The position numbers were made by a program, and so were the translations under genes. A stretch of DNA of 64,000 bases from Streptomyces paradoxus (GTDB lineage: Bacteria > Actinomycetota > Actinomycetes > Streptomycetales > Streptomycetaceae): positions 186,001-250,000 of the forward strand of contig NZ_JACHGV010000007.1 of NCBI RefSeq assembly GCF_014202475.1, read 5' to 3'. The notes beneath the pieces were generated by a model that worked only from the letters and a program-made list of their open reading frames with translations, was not told the DNA's origin and did not search any database. Below are positions 7,975-22,290 of the stretch, piece by piece (the stretch's first letter is position 1; every line of letters starts with the position of its first letter).

Positions 7975-9243
7975 ATGGCCCGAAGGGCAGTCATCACCGG
8001 AATCGGCGTCGTCGCGCCGGGAGGGATCGGAACCGAACCCTTCTGGCGGCTCCTCGTCGAGGGCAGGACGGCGACCCGTACGATCACGCAGTTCGACGCG
8101 AGCGGGCACCGCTGCCGCGTCGCGGCCGAGTGCGACTTCGATCCGCTCGCGCTCGGACTGACCCCGCAGGAGGTACGCCGCACCGACCGGGTCTCCCAGC
8201 TCGCCATGGTGGCGGCCGGCGAGGCCCTGGCCGACAGCGGTCTGGAGATCGACGGTGCGCTCGCCGAGCGCACCGGGGTGGCCCTCGGCAGCGCGGTGGG
8301 CGGCACCACCACCATGGAGCGGGAGTACTCCGTGCTCTCCGAGGGCGGCCGGAACTGGGTCGTGGACCCGTCGTTCGCGGTGCCTCACCTGTACGACTAC
8401 TTCCTGCCCAGTTCCATCGCCTCCGAGGTCGCCCGCACCACGGGCGCGCTCGGGCCCGCGTCGGTGGTGTCCACCGGCTGCACCTCCGGCATCGACTCGG
8501 TGGGCTACGCGGCGGAGCTGATCCGGGACGGCGAGGCCGACGTGATGGTCACCGGCGCGACCGACGCGCCGATCTCGCCCATCACCGTGACCTGCTTCGA
8601 CGTCATCCGGGCCACGTCCGCGCGCAACGACGACCCGGCGACCGCGTGCCGCCCCTTCGACCGGACCCGCACGGGCCTGATCCTGGGCGAGGGGTCGGCC
8701 GTGCTGATCCTGGAGGAACTGGAGCACGCCCGGCGGCGCGGGGCGACGGTCTACGCGGAGGTGTCCGGCTACGCCGCGCGCTGCAACGCGTACCACATGA
8801 CCGGGCTGACGGCGGAGGGCCGGGAGATGTCCGCGGCCATCGACCTCGCCCTGGCGGACGCGCGGGTCGATCCCGGAGCGGTCGACTACGTCAACGCCCA
8901 CGGCTCCGGCACCAAGCAGAACGACCGCCATGAGACGGCCGCCGTGAAGCGCAGCCTCGGACAGCACGCTTACGACACGCCGATGAGCGGCATCAAGTCC
9001 ATGATCGGCCACTCGCTCGGCGCGATCGGATCGCTGGAGATCGCCGCGTGTGCCCTGTCCATGAAGCACGGCGTGGTCGTCCCCACGGCGAACCTGCACG
9101 AGCCGGATCCCGAGTGCGACCTGGACTACGTGCCGAACACCGCCCGGGAGAAGCGGCTGGACGCGGTGCTCACGGTGGGCAGTGGTTTCGGAGGTTTCCA
9201 GAGCGCGATGGTGCTCACGAGTCTGGAGCGGACCGCAGCATGA
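7975..9243 (+). CDS. Type II PKS ketosynthase alpha (KSalpha)
   Basis: A 422-residue ketosynthase with the active-site cysteine in STGCTSG at Cys169, the HGSGT histidine (VNAHGSGTKQND) and the GHSLGA histidine, which together are the Cys-His-His triad of type II KSalpha. The ATG has AAGGAG upstream. The stop overlaps the next start as ATGA, so KSalpha and CLF are made in equal amounts, as needed for the heterodimer that condenses malonyl units on the ACP. This pair sets the length of the main aromatic polyketide chain. Confidence 0.97.
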   Translation: MARRAVITGIGVVAPGGIGTEPFWRLLVEGRTATRTITQFDASGHRCRVAAECDFDPLALGLTPQEVRRTDRVSQLAMVAAGEALADSGLEIDGALAERTGVALGSAVGGTTTMEREYSVLSEGGRNWVVDPSFAVPHLYDYFLPSSIASEVARTTGALGPASVVSTGCTSGIDSVGYAAELIRDGEADVMVTGATDAPISPITVTCFDVIRATSARNDDPATACRPFDRTRTGLILGEGSAVLILEELEHARRRGATVYAEVSGYAARCNAYHMTGLTAEGREMSAAIDLALADARVDPGAVDYVNAHGSGTKQNDRHETAAVKRSLGQHAYDTPMSGIKSMIGHSLGAIGSLEIAACALSMKHGVVVPTANLHEPDPECDLDYVPNTAREKRLDAVLTVGSGFGGFQSAMVLTSLERTAA

Positions 9244-10454
9244 CCAAAGATGTCGTTGTCACGGGTGCGGACACGGTCGCACCGAACGGAGTCGGCCTGG
9301 AGACCTACTGGGCCGCCGCCCTCAAGGGTGTTTCGGCGATCCAGCCCATCAGCCGGTTCGATGCCACCGGCTATCCGGTGCGGCTGGCCGCCGAGATACC
9401 GCCGTCCGACGCGGAGAGCGCCTTCCCCAGGAAGCTGCTGCCGCAGACCGACCGGCTCACCCAGCTGGCCATGATGTGCGCGGACAGCGCACTGGCCGCC
9501 GCCGAGATCGCCCCCGCGGAGCTTCCCGAGTTCGGCGCGGGGGTGGCCGTCTCCAGTGCCAGCGGCGGCCTGGAGTTCGGGCAGCGGCAGCTCCAGCAGC
9601 TGTGGGGCACCGGGTGGGAGTCGGTCAGTCCCTACATGTCGTTCGCCTGGTACTACGCCGTCAACACCGGGCAGATCTCCATCCGCAACGCCCTGCGCGG
9701 GCCCAGTGGTGTGGTCGTCTCGGAGCAGGCCGGCGGCCTGGACTCGATCGCCTTCGCCCGCAGGCGGGTGCGCCGCGGGACGCCGGTCATGCTCGCCGGC
9801 GGCTTCGACAGCGTGCTGTGCCCGTACGGCGTCTCGACCGTGTCCGTGGCCACCGGAGTGAGCCGCGGGACCGACCCCGAGCGGGCCTTCCTGCCCTTCC
9901 ACTCCTCGTCCTCCGGGTTCGTGCCCGGGGAGGGCGGGGCCGTCATGGTGCTGGAGTCCCGTGCGTCCGCCGCCGAGCGCGGCGCGACCGTGCTGGGCTC
10001 GGTGGCCGGCCACGCCGCGGCCTTCGACCCGGACCCCTCGGGCTCCGGCGGCGACGGGCTGGCGCGGGCGGCCCGCGGTGCGCTGGCCGATGCCGGTCTG
10101 CCGGCCGGGGCCGTCGACGTGGTGTTCGCCGACGCCGCCGGCAGCCCGGAGCTCGATCGGGCCGAGGCCGACGCCCTGACCGGGCTGTTCGGGGCCGGTG
10201 GAGTCCCGGTGAGCACGCCCAAGGCGCTGGTGGGCCGGCTGATGTCCGGGGGTTCGGCCCTCGACGCTGTCACGGCCCTGCTCAGCCTGCGCGACGGACT
10301 CGTCCCGCCCGTGCCCGGCGTCGCGCCGGACGAGGTGGATCCACGAGTCGACCTGGTGGTCGGGGAGCCCCGCGGCGGGGAGTTCCGCACGGCACTGGTA
10401 CTGGCACGGGGCCACGGGGGCTTCGCCTCGGCGATGGTGCTGACGGCGCCCTGA
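9240..10454 (+). CDS. Chain length factor (KSbeta)
   Basis: A 404-residue homologue of KSalpha in which the active-site cysteine is glutamine (Gln163 in VVSEQAGG), the diagnostic change of chain length factors. The KSalpha histidine motifs are also lost (VFADAAGS in place of the HGSGT region). It forms the heterodimer with KSalpha and decides chain length and how the starter is accepted. ATGA overlap with KSalpha. A 48-bp palindrome follows just after the stop. Confidence 0.96.
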   Translation: MTKDVVVTGADTVAPNGVGLETYWAAALKGVSAIQPISRFDATGYPVRLAAEIPPSDAESAFPRKLLPQTDRLTQLAMMCADSALAAAEIAPAELPEFGAGVAVSSASGGLEFGQRQLQQLWGTGWESVSPYMSFAWYYAVNTGQISIRNALRGPSGVVVSEQAGGLDSIAFARRRVRRGTPVMLAGGFDSVLCPYGVSTVSVATGVSRGTDPERAFLPFHSSSSGFVPGEGGAVMVLESRASAAERGATVLGSVAGHAAAFDPDPSGSGGDGLARAARGALADAGLPAGAVDVVFADAAGSPELDRAEADALTGLFGAGGVPVSTPKALVGRLMSGGSALDAVTALLSLRDGLVPPVPGVAPDEVDPRVDLVVGEPRGGEFRTALVLARGHGGFASAMVLTAP

Positions 10455-10460
10455 GCGCGC

Positions 10461-10508
10461 ACAGGCCCAGGGGGCCCGGCTCGTACGAGCCGGGCCCCCT
10501 GGGCCTGT
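10461..10508. terminator. 48-bp perfect palindrome, bidirectional terminator
   Basis: Two 24-bp arms that match without a mismatch, meeting at TCGTACGA. It starts six bases after the CLF stop and lies between convergent genes (CLF rightward, acyl-CoA dehydrogenase leftward), so it most likely ends both transcripts. Confidence 0.85.
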
Positions 10509-10672
10509 CTATCGAATACGGCATGGCCGTCGTCCGGGCCGCGGCCCCGACGCCCTGGCCGTCGCCCGAGCCCACCGCACCCCGGCCCCATCCGCAGGCA
10601 CGGGTTCATCAGGCGCCGGACGCCCGCGCCGGTCCACCGGACCGGGCGGGTGCGGGTGCCGCCGGCGTGTGG

Positions 10673-11884
10673 TCAGCGGCGTTTGCCGGTCGGTACCACG
10701 TAGCGGGTGAAGAGGAGTTCGCGGATCACGTCGTCCCCGCCCTCCACCAGGCCCACGTACCGCAGGTCGCGGACCAGCTTCCCGATGGGGTGCTCGTGGG
10801 TGTAGCCGAGCCCGCCGAACATCTCGGACCCGATGGTGGCCACCTGCCAGCCGGCCTGGCCGCAGTACATCTTCGCGGCCAGGGCGGAGCGCAGCGTGCC
10901 CACCCGGTACAGGGCCCCGGCGGCGTCGCCGCCGGCCAGATAGCCGTCGAACTCCTCGGCGGCCGAGCGGCACTGGTTGCGCATGACGTCGATCAGCATC
11001 TCGATCTGGCCGAGCTTTCCGGCGAACACCGCGTTGCGTGCGAGCGGGGCGCCGTGCACCCGTTTGGACGCCGCGTACTCCATGGCCAGGTCGCGCACGC
11101 GGCGGGCCATGCCGATGGCGGTTGCGGCGATGAGGATGCGGCTGGCGTTCAGCCCGATCTCCAGCAGCCGCAGACCGTTGCCGGGCAGACGGTGGTCGGC
11201 CGGAACGGCGCAGTCGCGCAGCGCGACCCGGTAGGTGGCCGAGCCGCGCATGCCGACCATGTTCCAGCGCTGGGTCAGTTCCACGCCCTCGGTGTGCCGG
11301 GGCACCAGGATCACGCCGAAGTCGGCCTCGTCGGCGGCGTCCCGGGCGACGACGAGCAGCAGGTCGGCGGCGTCGGTGTTGGTGGAGAAGTACTTGTCGC
11401 CGGTGACGACGACGCTGTCCCCGGCGCGGCGGCAGGTGGTCGTGATGCGCCCGAGTTCGCTGCCGGCCTCCTCCTCGCTGGCGAGGATGCCGAGGACGCC
11501 GCCGTCCCGGGCCAGGCGTTCCAGGTGCGGCCTGGTCAGGGCGTCGGCGCCGGAGAGCTGGAGCATGGTCGTGCCCAGCACGGACAGGAAGGAGCCGAAG
11601 GCGAAGCCGGCGTCTCCGTAGGACAGTTCCGAGACGATGTCCACGCTGTCCCGCAGCGAGACTCCCGGGCCGCCGTACTCGGCCGGGATCCACCAGTTGG
11701 CCAGCCCGGCCTCGGCCAGGCGGACCGAGGCCGGGGTGGGGACGGGCGGGAGGGTGTCGAAGTGATCCGTCGCCGGCAGCACCTCGGCGTGCACGAACGT
11801 CCGTACCCGTTCCAGGATGTCGGCGGCCCGCGCCCCCGTGCCGGGAGACGCGGGGTGGACCGATGCGGGTGCGGCCACGGTCAT
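10673..11884 (-). CDS. Acyl-CoA (acyl-ACP) dehydrogenase
   Basis: A 403-residue flavoprotein of the acyl-CoA dehydrogenase family: N-terminal helical part, middle domain with VVTGDKYFSTN and the FAD-side motif, and a C-terminal domain ending with VEGGDDVIREL, where Glu381 sits at the catalytic base position (usually YEGT). It takes an alpha,beta hydrogen pair from an acyl thioester. It is the last gene of the operon with the type I PKS modules and ACP, and overlaps the ACP stop (ATGA). Its place suggests it oxidises the type I starter, for example 2-methylbutyryl to the 2-methylbut-2-enoyl level; a later redox role is possible. Confidence 0.9.
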   Translation of the reverse strand: MTVAAPASVHPASPGTGARAADILERVRTFVHAEVLPATDHFDTLPPVPTPASVRLAEAGLANWWIPAEYGGPGVSLRDSVDIVSELSYGDAGFAFGSFLSVLGTTMLQLSGADALTRPHLERLARDGGVLGILASEEEAGSELGRITTTCRRAGDSVVVTGDKYFSTNTDAADLLLVVARDAADEADFGVILVPRHTEGVELTQRWNMVGMRGSATYRVALRDCAVPADHRLPGNGLRLLEIGLNASRILIAATAIGMARRVRDLAMEYAASKRVHGAPLARNAVFAGKLGQIEMLIDVMRNQCRSAAEEFDGYLAGGDAAGALYRVGTLRSALAAKMYCGQAGWQVATIGSEMFGGLGYTHEHPIGKLVRDLRYVGLVEGGDDVIRELLFTRYVVPTGKRR

Positions 11885-12138
11885 GCGGCCTGCGTCAGGC
11901 GGCGGTTGAAGACGTCGAGGAAGTCCTTGGGCGTCTCGAGGCCGGAGGCGTCGTCGTCCCCGAGCTTGACCTGGTAGTGCTGTTCGAGGGCGCTCGTCGT
12001 GGCGATGACGGCCAGCGAGTCGAAGCCCAGGTCGGCGAGGGGCGCGTCGAGGATGTCGCCGGACAGGTCGATGGTCTCGTCCTCGCCGACGGCACGCAGC
12101 AGGAATCCCTTGAGTTCGTCGATGGTCAGCTCGGCCAT
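11881..12138 (-). CDS. Acyl carrier protein, type II PKS
   Basis: An 85-residue ACP with the phosphopantetheine serine in LGFDSL at Ser41 and the acidic helix pattern of PKS carrier proteins. It is the only discrete ACP in the window, so it should serve the KSalpha/CLF pair even though it lies in the operon with the type I modules. It sits 56 bp after the aromatase/cyclase gene and overlaps the dehydrogenase start by four bases. Confidence 0.95.
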   Translation of the reverse strand: MAELTIDELKGFLLRAVGEDETIDLSGDILDAPLADLGFDSLAVIATTSALEQHYQVKLGDDDASGLETPKDFLDVFNRRLTQAA

Positions 12139-12194
12139 GGGGTTCTCCTCGGGTGTGGTTCTCGGGTGGTGTGGTGCTGCACGGGACGGTCGGG

Positions 12195-13139
12195 TCAGCG
12201 GGCTTCGGCGAAGGCGCGGGCCCGGGCCAGGGTGGCCCGGCTGTTGGAGCTCAGGGAGTGCTGTACGGCGTCCCGCGCGGCCTGGAGGGTGGCCGGGGGC
12301 GTGGGGAGGGCGGCGATGCCGTCGGGGTCCAGGAGCACCTGATGGCGGGCGGTCACCCGGACCGTGCCGTCGGCGGCGTCCTCCACGAGCCACTCGCCGT
12401 TGTGCGCCCGCAGCACGGGGGGAAGCCTGGTCTGCTTGTAGACGATCTGCCGCTGGGGCACGCAGACCCGGCCGGAGACGGTGGTGTGCACGGAACCGTC
12501 CGGGGCGCGGGTGTCCATCTCCATGTACTGGAGGCCCGTGACGTTCTCCCGCAGGTCCAGCCGGACGACGTGGTCGAGCCGGTCCGGCCATTTCGCCGCG
12601 TCGTAGAGGAAGTCGTAGACGTCCCCCGCCGAGCCGGTGATCACCTCGGTGTCGGAGAAGTCCAGCAGGAGGTCGTCCTCGGTCCCGGCCCGCTCGGCCG
12701 CCAGACGCAGATGGTCCAGTTCCGAGACGCTGTTGGTCTCGACGGCCGCCGCGATGCGGGCCAGTGCCGCCGGGTCGTCGCCGACGGCCCGGTAGTGGTG
12801 GTCGAGGACCACCGTGCAGGCCTTGTCGCCGCGCGCGCGGACCTCCCACCTGCCGCCCATCGCGGCCACCGGATCGGCGGGCTCGGTCTGCTCGAAGCGC
12901 ACGCTGCGCGCGGCGGGGTCCAGTCGGCGCCGGGATTCCCAGGTGCGGACCTCGCCGTGGGCCACGGCCCAGATGCGGATGTGTTCGTCGCTGTCGTCGC
13001 CCCGCGTCCGTTCGGCGCGCACGGTGGGCGGGAAGTACAGCGGCCACAGGCGCACGTCGGAGACGACGCGGTACACGGCGTCCGCCGGTGCCTCGATGTC
13101 GATCCGGTGCGTCACCTGCGTCGGCTCGGTGTCGCTCAT
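12195..13139 (-). CDS. Didomain aromatase/cyclase
   Basis: A 314-residue protein built of two SRPBCC/helix-grip halves: residues about 5-150 (THRIDIEAPADAVYRVVSDV, then WPLYFPPTVRAERT) and about 160-314 (SDTEVITGSAGDVYDFLYDA, then WPDRLDHVVRLDL). This is the shape of didomain aromatase/cyclases that close and aromatise the first ring after C9 reduction. It lies 53 bp downstream of the type I PKS extension module, so starter building and first-ring formation are co-transcribed. The two halves and the W-P-x-x-x pair in each make the call firm. Confidence 0.93.
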   Translation of the reverse strand: MSDTEPTQVTHRIDIEAPADAVYRVVSDVRLWPLYFPPTVRAERTRGDDSDEHIRIWAVAHGEVRTWESRRRLDPAARSVRFEQTEPADPVAAMGGRWEVRARGDKACTVVLDHHYRAVGDDPAALARIAAAVETNSVSELDHLRLAAERAGTEDDLLLDFSDTEVITGSAGDVYDFLYDAAKWPDRLDHVVRLDLRENVTGLQYMEMDTRAPDGSVHTTVSGRVCVPQRQIVYKQTRLPPVLRAHNGEWLVEDAADGTVRVTARHQVLLDPDGIAALPTPPATLQAARDAVQHSLSSNSRATLARARAFAEAR

Positions 13140-13192
13140 GACGGGCTCTCTCCTCACCATCGGGTGTGGTCGGGCGCGGTGGGGCGGCGGGT

Positions 13193-19321
<6,129 letters not shown>

Positions 19322-19341
19322 GTGTGCAGCAGGCCTTTCGG

Positions 19342-22290
19342 TCAGAGCGGCGTGTCCGCGCGGAACGCCTCGATCAGAGAGGCGGGGGTGGGCTGGTCGA
19401 AGAGCAGCGTGGTCGGCAGGGAGCGGCCGGTGATCCTGGCGAGGGTGGTGCGCAGGGCCACGGCCATGCGGGAGTCCAGCCCCAGCTCGCTGAAGGAGCG
19501 GCCCACGTCGAGGTCGGCGTCCGGGCCGAGTCCGAGGGCCTTGAGCGTGCAGGTCACCACGAGGTCGAAGGGGTCCCCGCTCCACGGCGGGGCGGCCGCC
19601 CCGGCCGGTGGCGGCGCCGGCTGGTCGGCGGTGTCGAGCCAGTGGCGCCGCCGCTGGAACGGGTACAGCGGGAGGTCGACGCGCCGGGCGGGTCCGCCGA
19701 GCACGGGCTCCCAGCGCACGGGCAGGCCGAACACATGGGCTGAGGCGGCGGTCTCGGCGAGGCCCGCGGCCTCGTCCCGCGTGGCCATCGGGGCGCTGAA
19801 GCGTTCCGTGCCGTGGCCGACGGTCTCCGCGGCGAGGGTGGTCAGCGCCCTGCCCGGCCCGATCTCGAGGAAGAACCGTGCTCCGAGCCCGTGCGCCGTG
19901 GTGAGCGCGGGGCCGAACCGCACGGGGGCGCACACATGGTGGACCCAGTAGCCGGGGTCGGCGAACCGGTGGGGTTCCACCAGTTCGCCGGTGACGGTGG
20001 AGACGATCGGCGGGCCGTCCGGGAGGTTCCAGGTGAGGCCTTCGGCGACGGACCGCAGCCCTTCCTGGACGGGGGCCATGAGCGGGGAGTGCCCGGCCAC
20101 GGAGACCCGGAGCCGGCGGGTGCGGCGGCCCCGGTCCTCGAAGTGGGCGGCCGCCTTGAGCGTGGCGCCTTCCTCGCCGGACAGGACGATGGACCGGGGG
20201 CCGTTGACGGCGGCGATCCCGACGAGCCCCGGGGCCCGGTCCACCACCTGGCGTGCCTCGTCCTCCTCGGCCTGCACGGCCACCATGGCGCCGCCCGGCG
20301 GCAGTTCGCCGATCAGCCGGGCCCGGTGTGCGACCAGGGTGGCCGCGTCCTCCAGGGACAGCGCACCCGTCAGGTGGGCCACCGCGATCTCGCCGAGCGA
20401 GTGGCCGACCAGCAGGTCGGGCACGATGCCGAAGGACTCCAGCAGCCGGTACAGCGCGACCTCGACGGCGAACAGGGCGGGCTGCGCGTGTTCGGTGCGG
20501 TCCACCTCCTGGCGCTGCCACATGGCGTCGGCGAGGTCGGCGCCCAGCACCGGTTCGAGCCGGGCGCACACCTCGTCGAAGGCCTGGGCGAACACCGGGA
20601 ACTCCTTGTGGAGGCCCTGCCCCATGCCGAGGCGTTGCGCGCCCTGTCCGGCGAACAGGAAGGCGGTGCGGCCCTCTCCGGGCGTCCCCTGGACGAGGCC
20701 CCTCTCGCCGTCGTCGGGCGAGCCGTCCGCCAGGGCGCGCAGCCGCTGTGCCAGTTCGTTCCGGTCCGAGGCGATCACGCCGGCGCGGTGGGCGAACGCG
20801 GTGCGGGCCGTCGCGGCCGTCCAGGCCAGGTCGGTGAGCGCGAGCGGCCGGCTCGGGTCGCCGACCGCGTCGGCCAGGTCGCGGGCCCGGCTCCTGAGGG
20901 CCTCGGGCGTCGGGCCGGACAGGACGACGGGCACGGCCGAGACGGGAGCGCCCGGTTCCACGGGACCGGGCGGGACCGGTGACTCGCCCAGCACCACATG
21001 GCAGTTGGTGCCGCCGAGGCCGAAGGAGGAGACTCCGGCGATGCGCGGCATGTCCTGCGCGGGCCAGTCCCGGCTCCGCGCGCACACCCGCATGCCCAGT
21101 GCCCGGAGGTCGATGGCCGGATTGGCGGTCCGGAAGTTGAGGCTGGCCGGGAGCTGACGGTGGAACAGGGCGAGGGCGGTCTTGATGAACCCGGCGATGC
21201 CGGCGGCGGCCTCCAGGTGCCCGATGTTGGTCTTGACCGAGCCGACCAGCAGCGGCCGGTCGTCCGGGCGTCCGTGGCCGAGGACACCGCCGAGCGCCGC
21301 GGCCTCGACGGGGTCGCCCAACGCCGTCCCGGTTCCGTGCAGTTCCACGTAGCCGACCTCGGCGGGGGTGACACCGGCCTGCCGGCAGGCCGCGGCGAGA
21401 ACCTCGCGCTGGGCGGCCTCGCTGGGCGCGGTCAGCGCCGTCCGGGCGCCGTCGCTGTTCATCGCCCCGCCCAGCAGGGTGCAGTAGACGCGGTCGCCGT
21501 CCGCCAGGGCCCGGTCCAGGGGTTTGAGGACCACGACACCGGCACCTTCGCCGCGGACGATGCCGTCGGCCCGGGCGTCGAAGGTGTGGCAGCGGCCCCG
21601 GGGCGACAGTGCGCCCAGCGCCTCCACCACCTCGTCGCCCTCGGGCGTGAGGTTGAGCTGCACACCGCCCACCACCGCCGCGGCGCACTCTCCGCGGCGC
21701 AGGGCGAGAACGGCCTGGTGCAGGGCGGCCAGGGACGAGGACTGGCCGGTGTCGACGACGAGACTCGGGCCGGTGAAACCGTAGAAGTGGGAGAGCCGGT
21801 TGGCCAGGAAGGTCCGGCCGGTGCCGGTCATCGTGTAGGTGGAGGGCAGCCCGGCGCCGGCGCGGCTGAGGAACGCGTATTCGTCGGAGCCGGCGCCGAC
21901 GAAGACGCCCACGGGCCCGGGCGACAGGTCGCGCGGGGTGGTGCGGGCGTCCTCCACCGCGTGCCAGGTGAGTTCGAGGAGCAGCCGCTGCTGCGGGTCG
22001 AGCGCGGCCGCCTCGGGGGCGGGCACGCCGAAGAAACCGGCGTCGAACAGGTCGACGTCCGGCAGGTAGCCGCCGGGGCGGCGGCCCGCGCGGCTGCCGG
22101 TGCCCGAGGCGATGGCCTCCTCACCCGCCAGCAACAGCCGCCAGAACGCCGCGAGTCCGTCCGCTCCGGGGAACCGGCACGCCATGCCCACGACGGCCAC
22201 CGGGGCGTCGTCCGCCCCGGCCGTGGGCGGTCCCGGGCGAGGGGACCGCGCGGCCTTCGGGCTCCGGTCGGTGTCGCGTGCGGGGCTCAT
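19342..22290 (-). CDS. Type I PKS loading module, KSQ-AT-ACP
   Basis: A 982-residue protein: KS-like domain (about 28-435), AT (about 543-850), ACP (about 905-980). In the KS the nucleophile Cys is Gln183 (DTGQSSS), while His318 and His358 remain. This is the KSQ type that decarboxylates a malonyl-class unit to make a starter instead of condensing. The AT has Ser631 in GHSLGE, malonyl-like, but VAGH at 731-734 instead of HAFH or YASH, so its unit is uncertain. The ACP serine is Ser940 in LGLDSR. The start overlaps the stop of the discrete AT gene (ATGA). It should feed the extension module encoded next. Confidence 0.94.
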   Translation of the reverse strand: MSPARDTDRSPKAARSPRPGPPTAGADDAPVAVVGMACRFPGADGLAAFWRLLLAGEEAIASGTGSRAGRRPGGYLPDVDLFDAGFFGVPAPEAAALDPQQRLLLELTWHAVEDARTTPRDLSPGPVGVFVGAGSDEYAFLSRAGAGLPSTYTMTGTGRTFLANRLSHFYGFTGPSLVVDTGQSSSLAALHQAVLALRRGECAAAVVGGVQLNLTPEGDEVVEALGALSPRGRCHTFDARADGIVRGEGAGVVVLKPLDRALADGDRVYCTLLGGAMNSDGARTALTAPSEAAQREVLAAACRQAGVTPAEVGYVELHGTGTALGDPVEAAALGGVLGHGRPDDRPLLVGSVKTNIGHLEAAAGIAGFIKTALALFHRQLPASLNFRTANPAIDLRALGMRVCARSRDWPAQDMPRIAGVSSFGLGGTNCHVVLGESPVPPGPVEPGAPVSAVPVVLSGPTPEALRSRARDLADAVGDPSRPLALTDLAWTAATARTAFAHRAGVIASDRNELAQRLRALADGSPDDGERGLVQGTPGEGRTAFLFAGQGAQRLGMGQGLHKEFPVFAQAFDEVCARLEPVLGADLADAMWQRQEVDRTEHAQPALFAVEVALYRLLESFGIVPDLLVGHSLGEIAVAHLTGALSLEDAATLVAHRARLIGELPPGGAMVAVQAEEDEARQVVDRAPGLVGIAAVNGPRSIVLSGEEGATLKAAAHFEDRGRRTRRLRVSVAGHSPLMAPVQEGLRSVAEGLTWNLPDGPPIVSTVTGELVEPHRFADPGYWVHHVCAPVRFGPALTTAHGLGARFFLEIGPGRALTTLAAETVGHGTERFSAPMATRDEAAGLAETAASAHVFGLPVRWEPVLGGPARRVDLPLYPFQRRRHWLDTADQPAPPPAGAAAPPWSGDPFDLVVTCTLKALGLGPDADLDVGRSFSELGLDSRMAVALRTTLARITGRSLPTTLLFDQPTPASLIEAFRADTPL

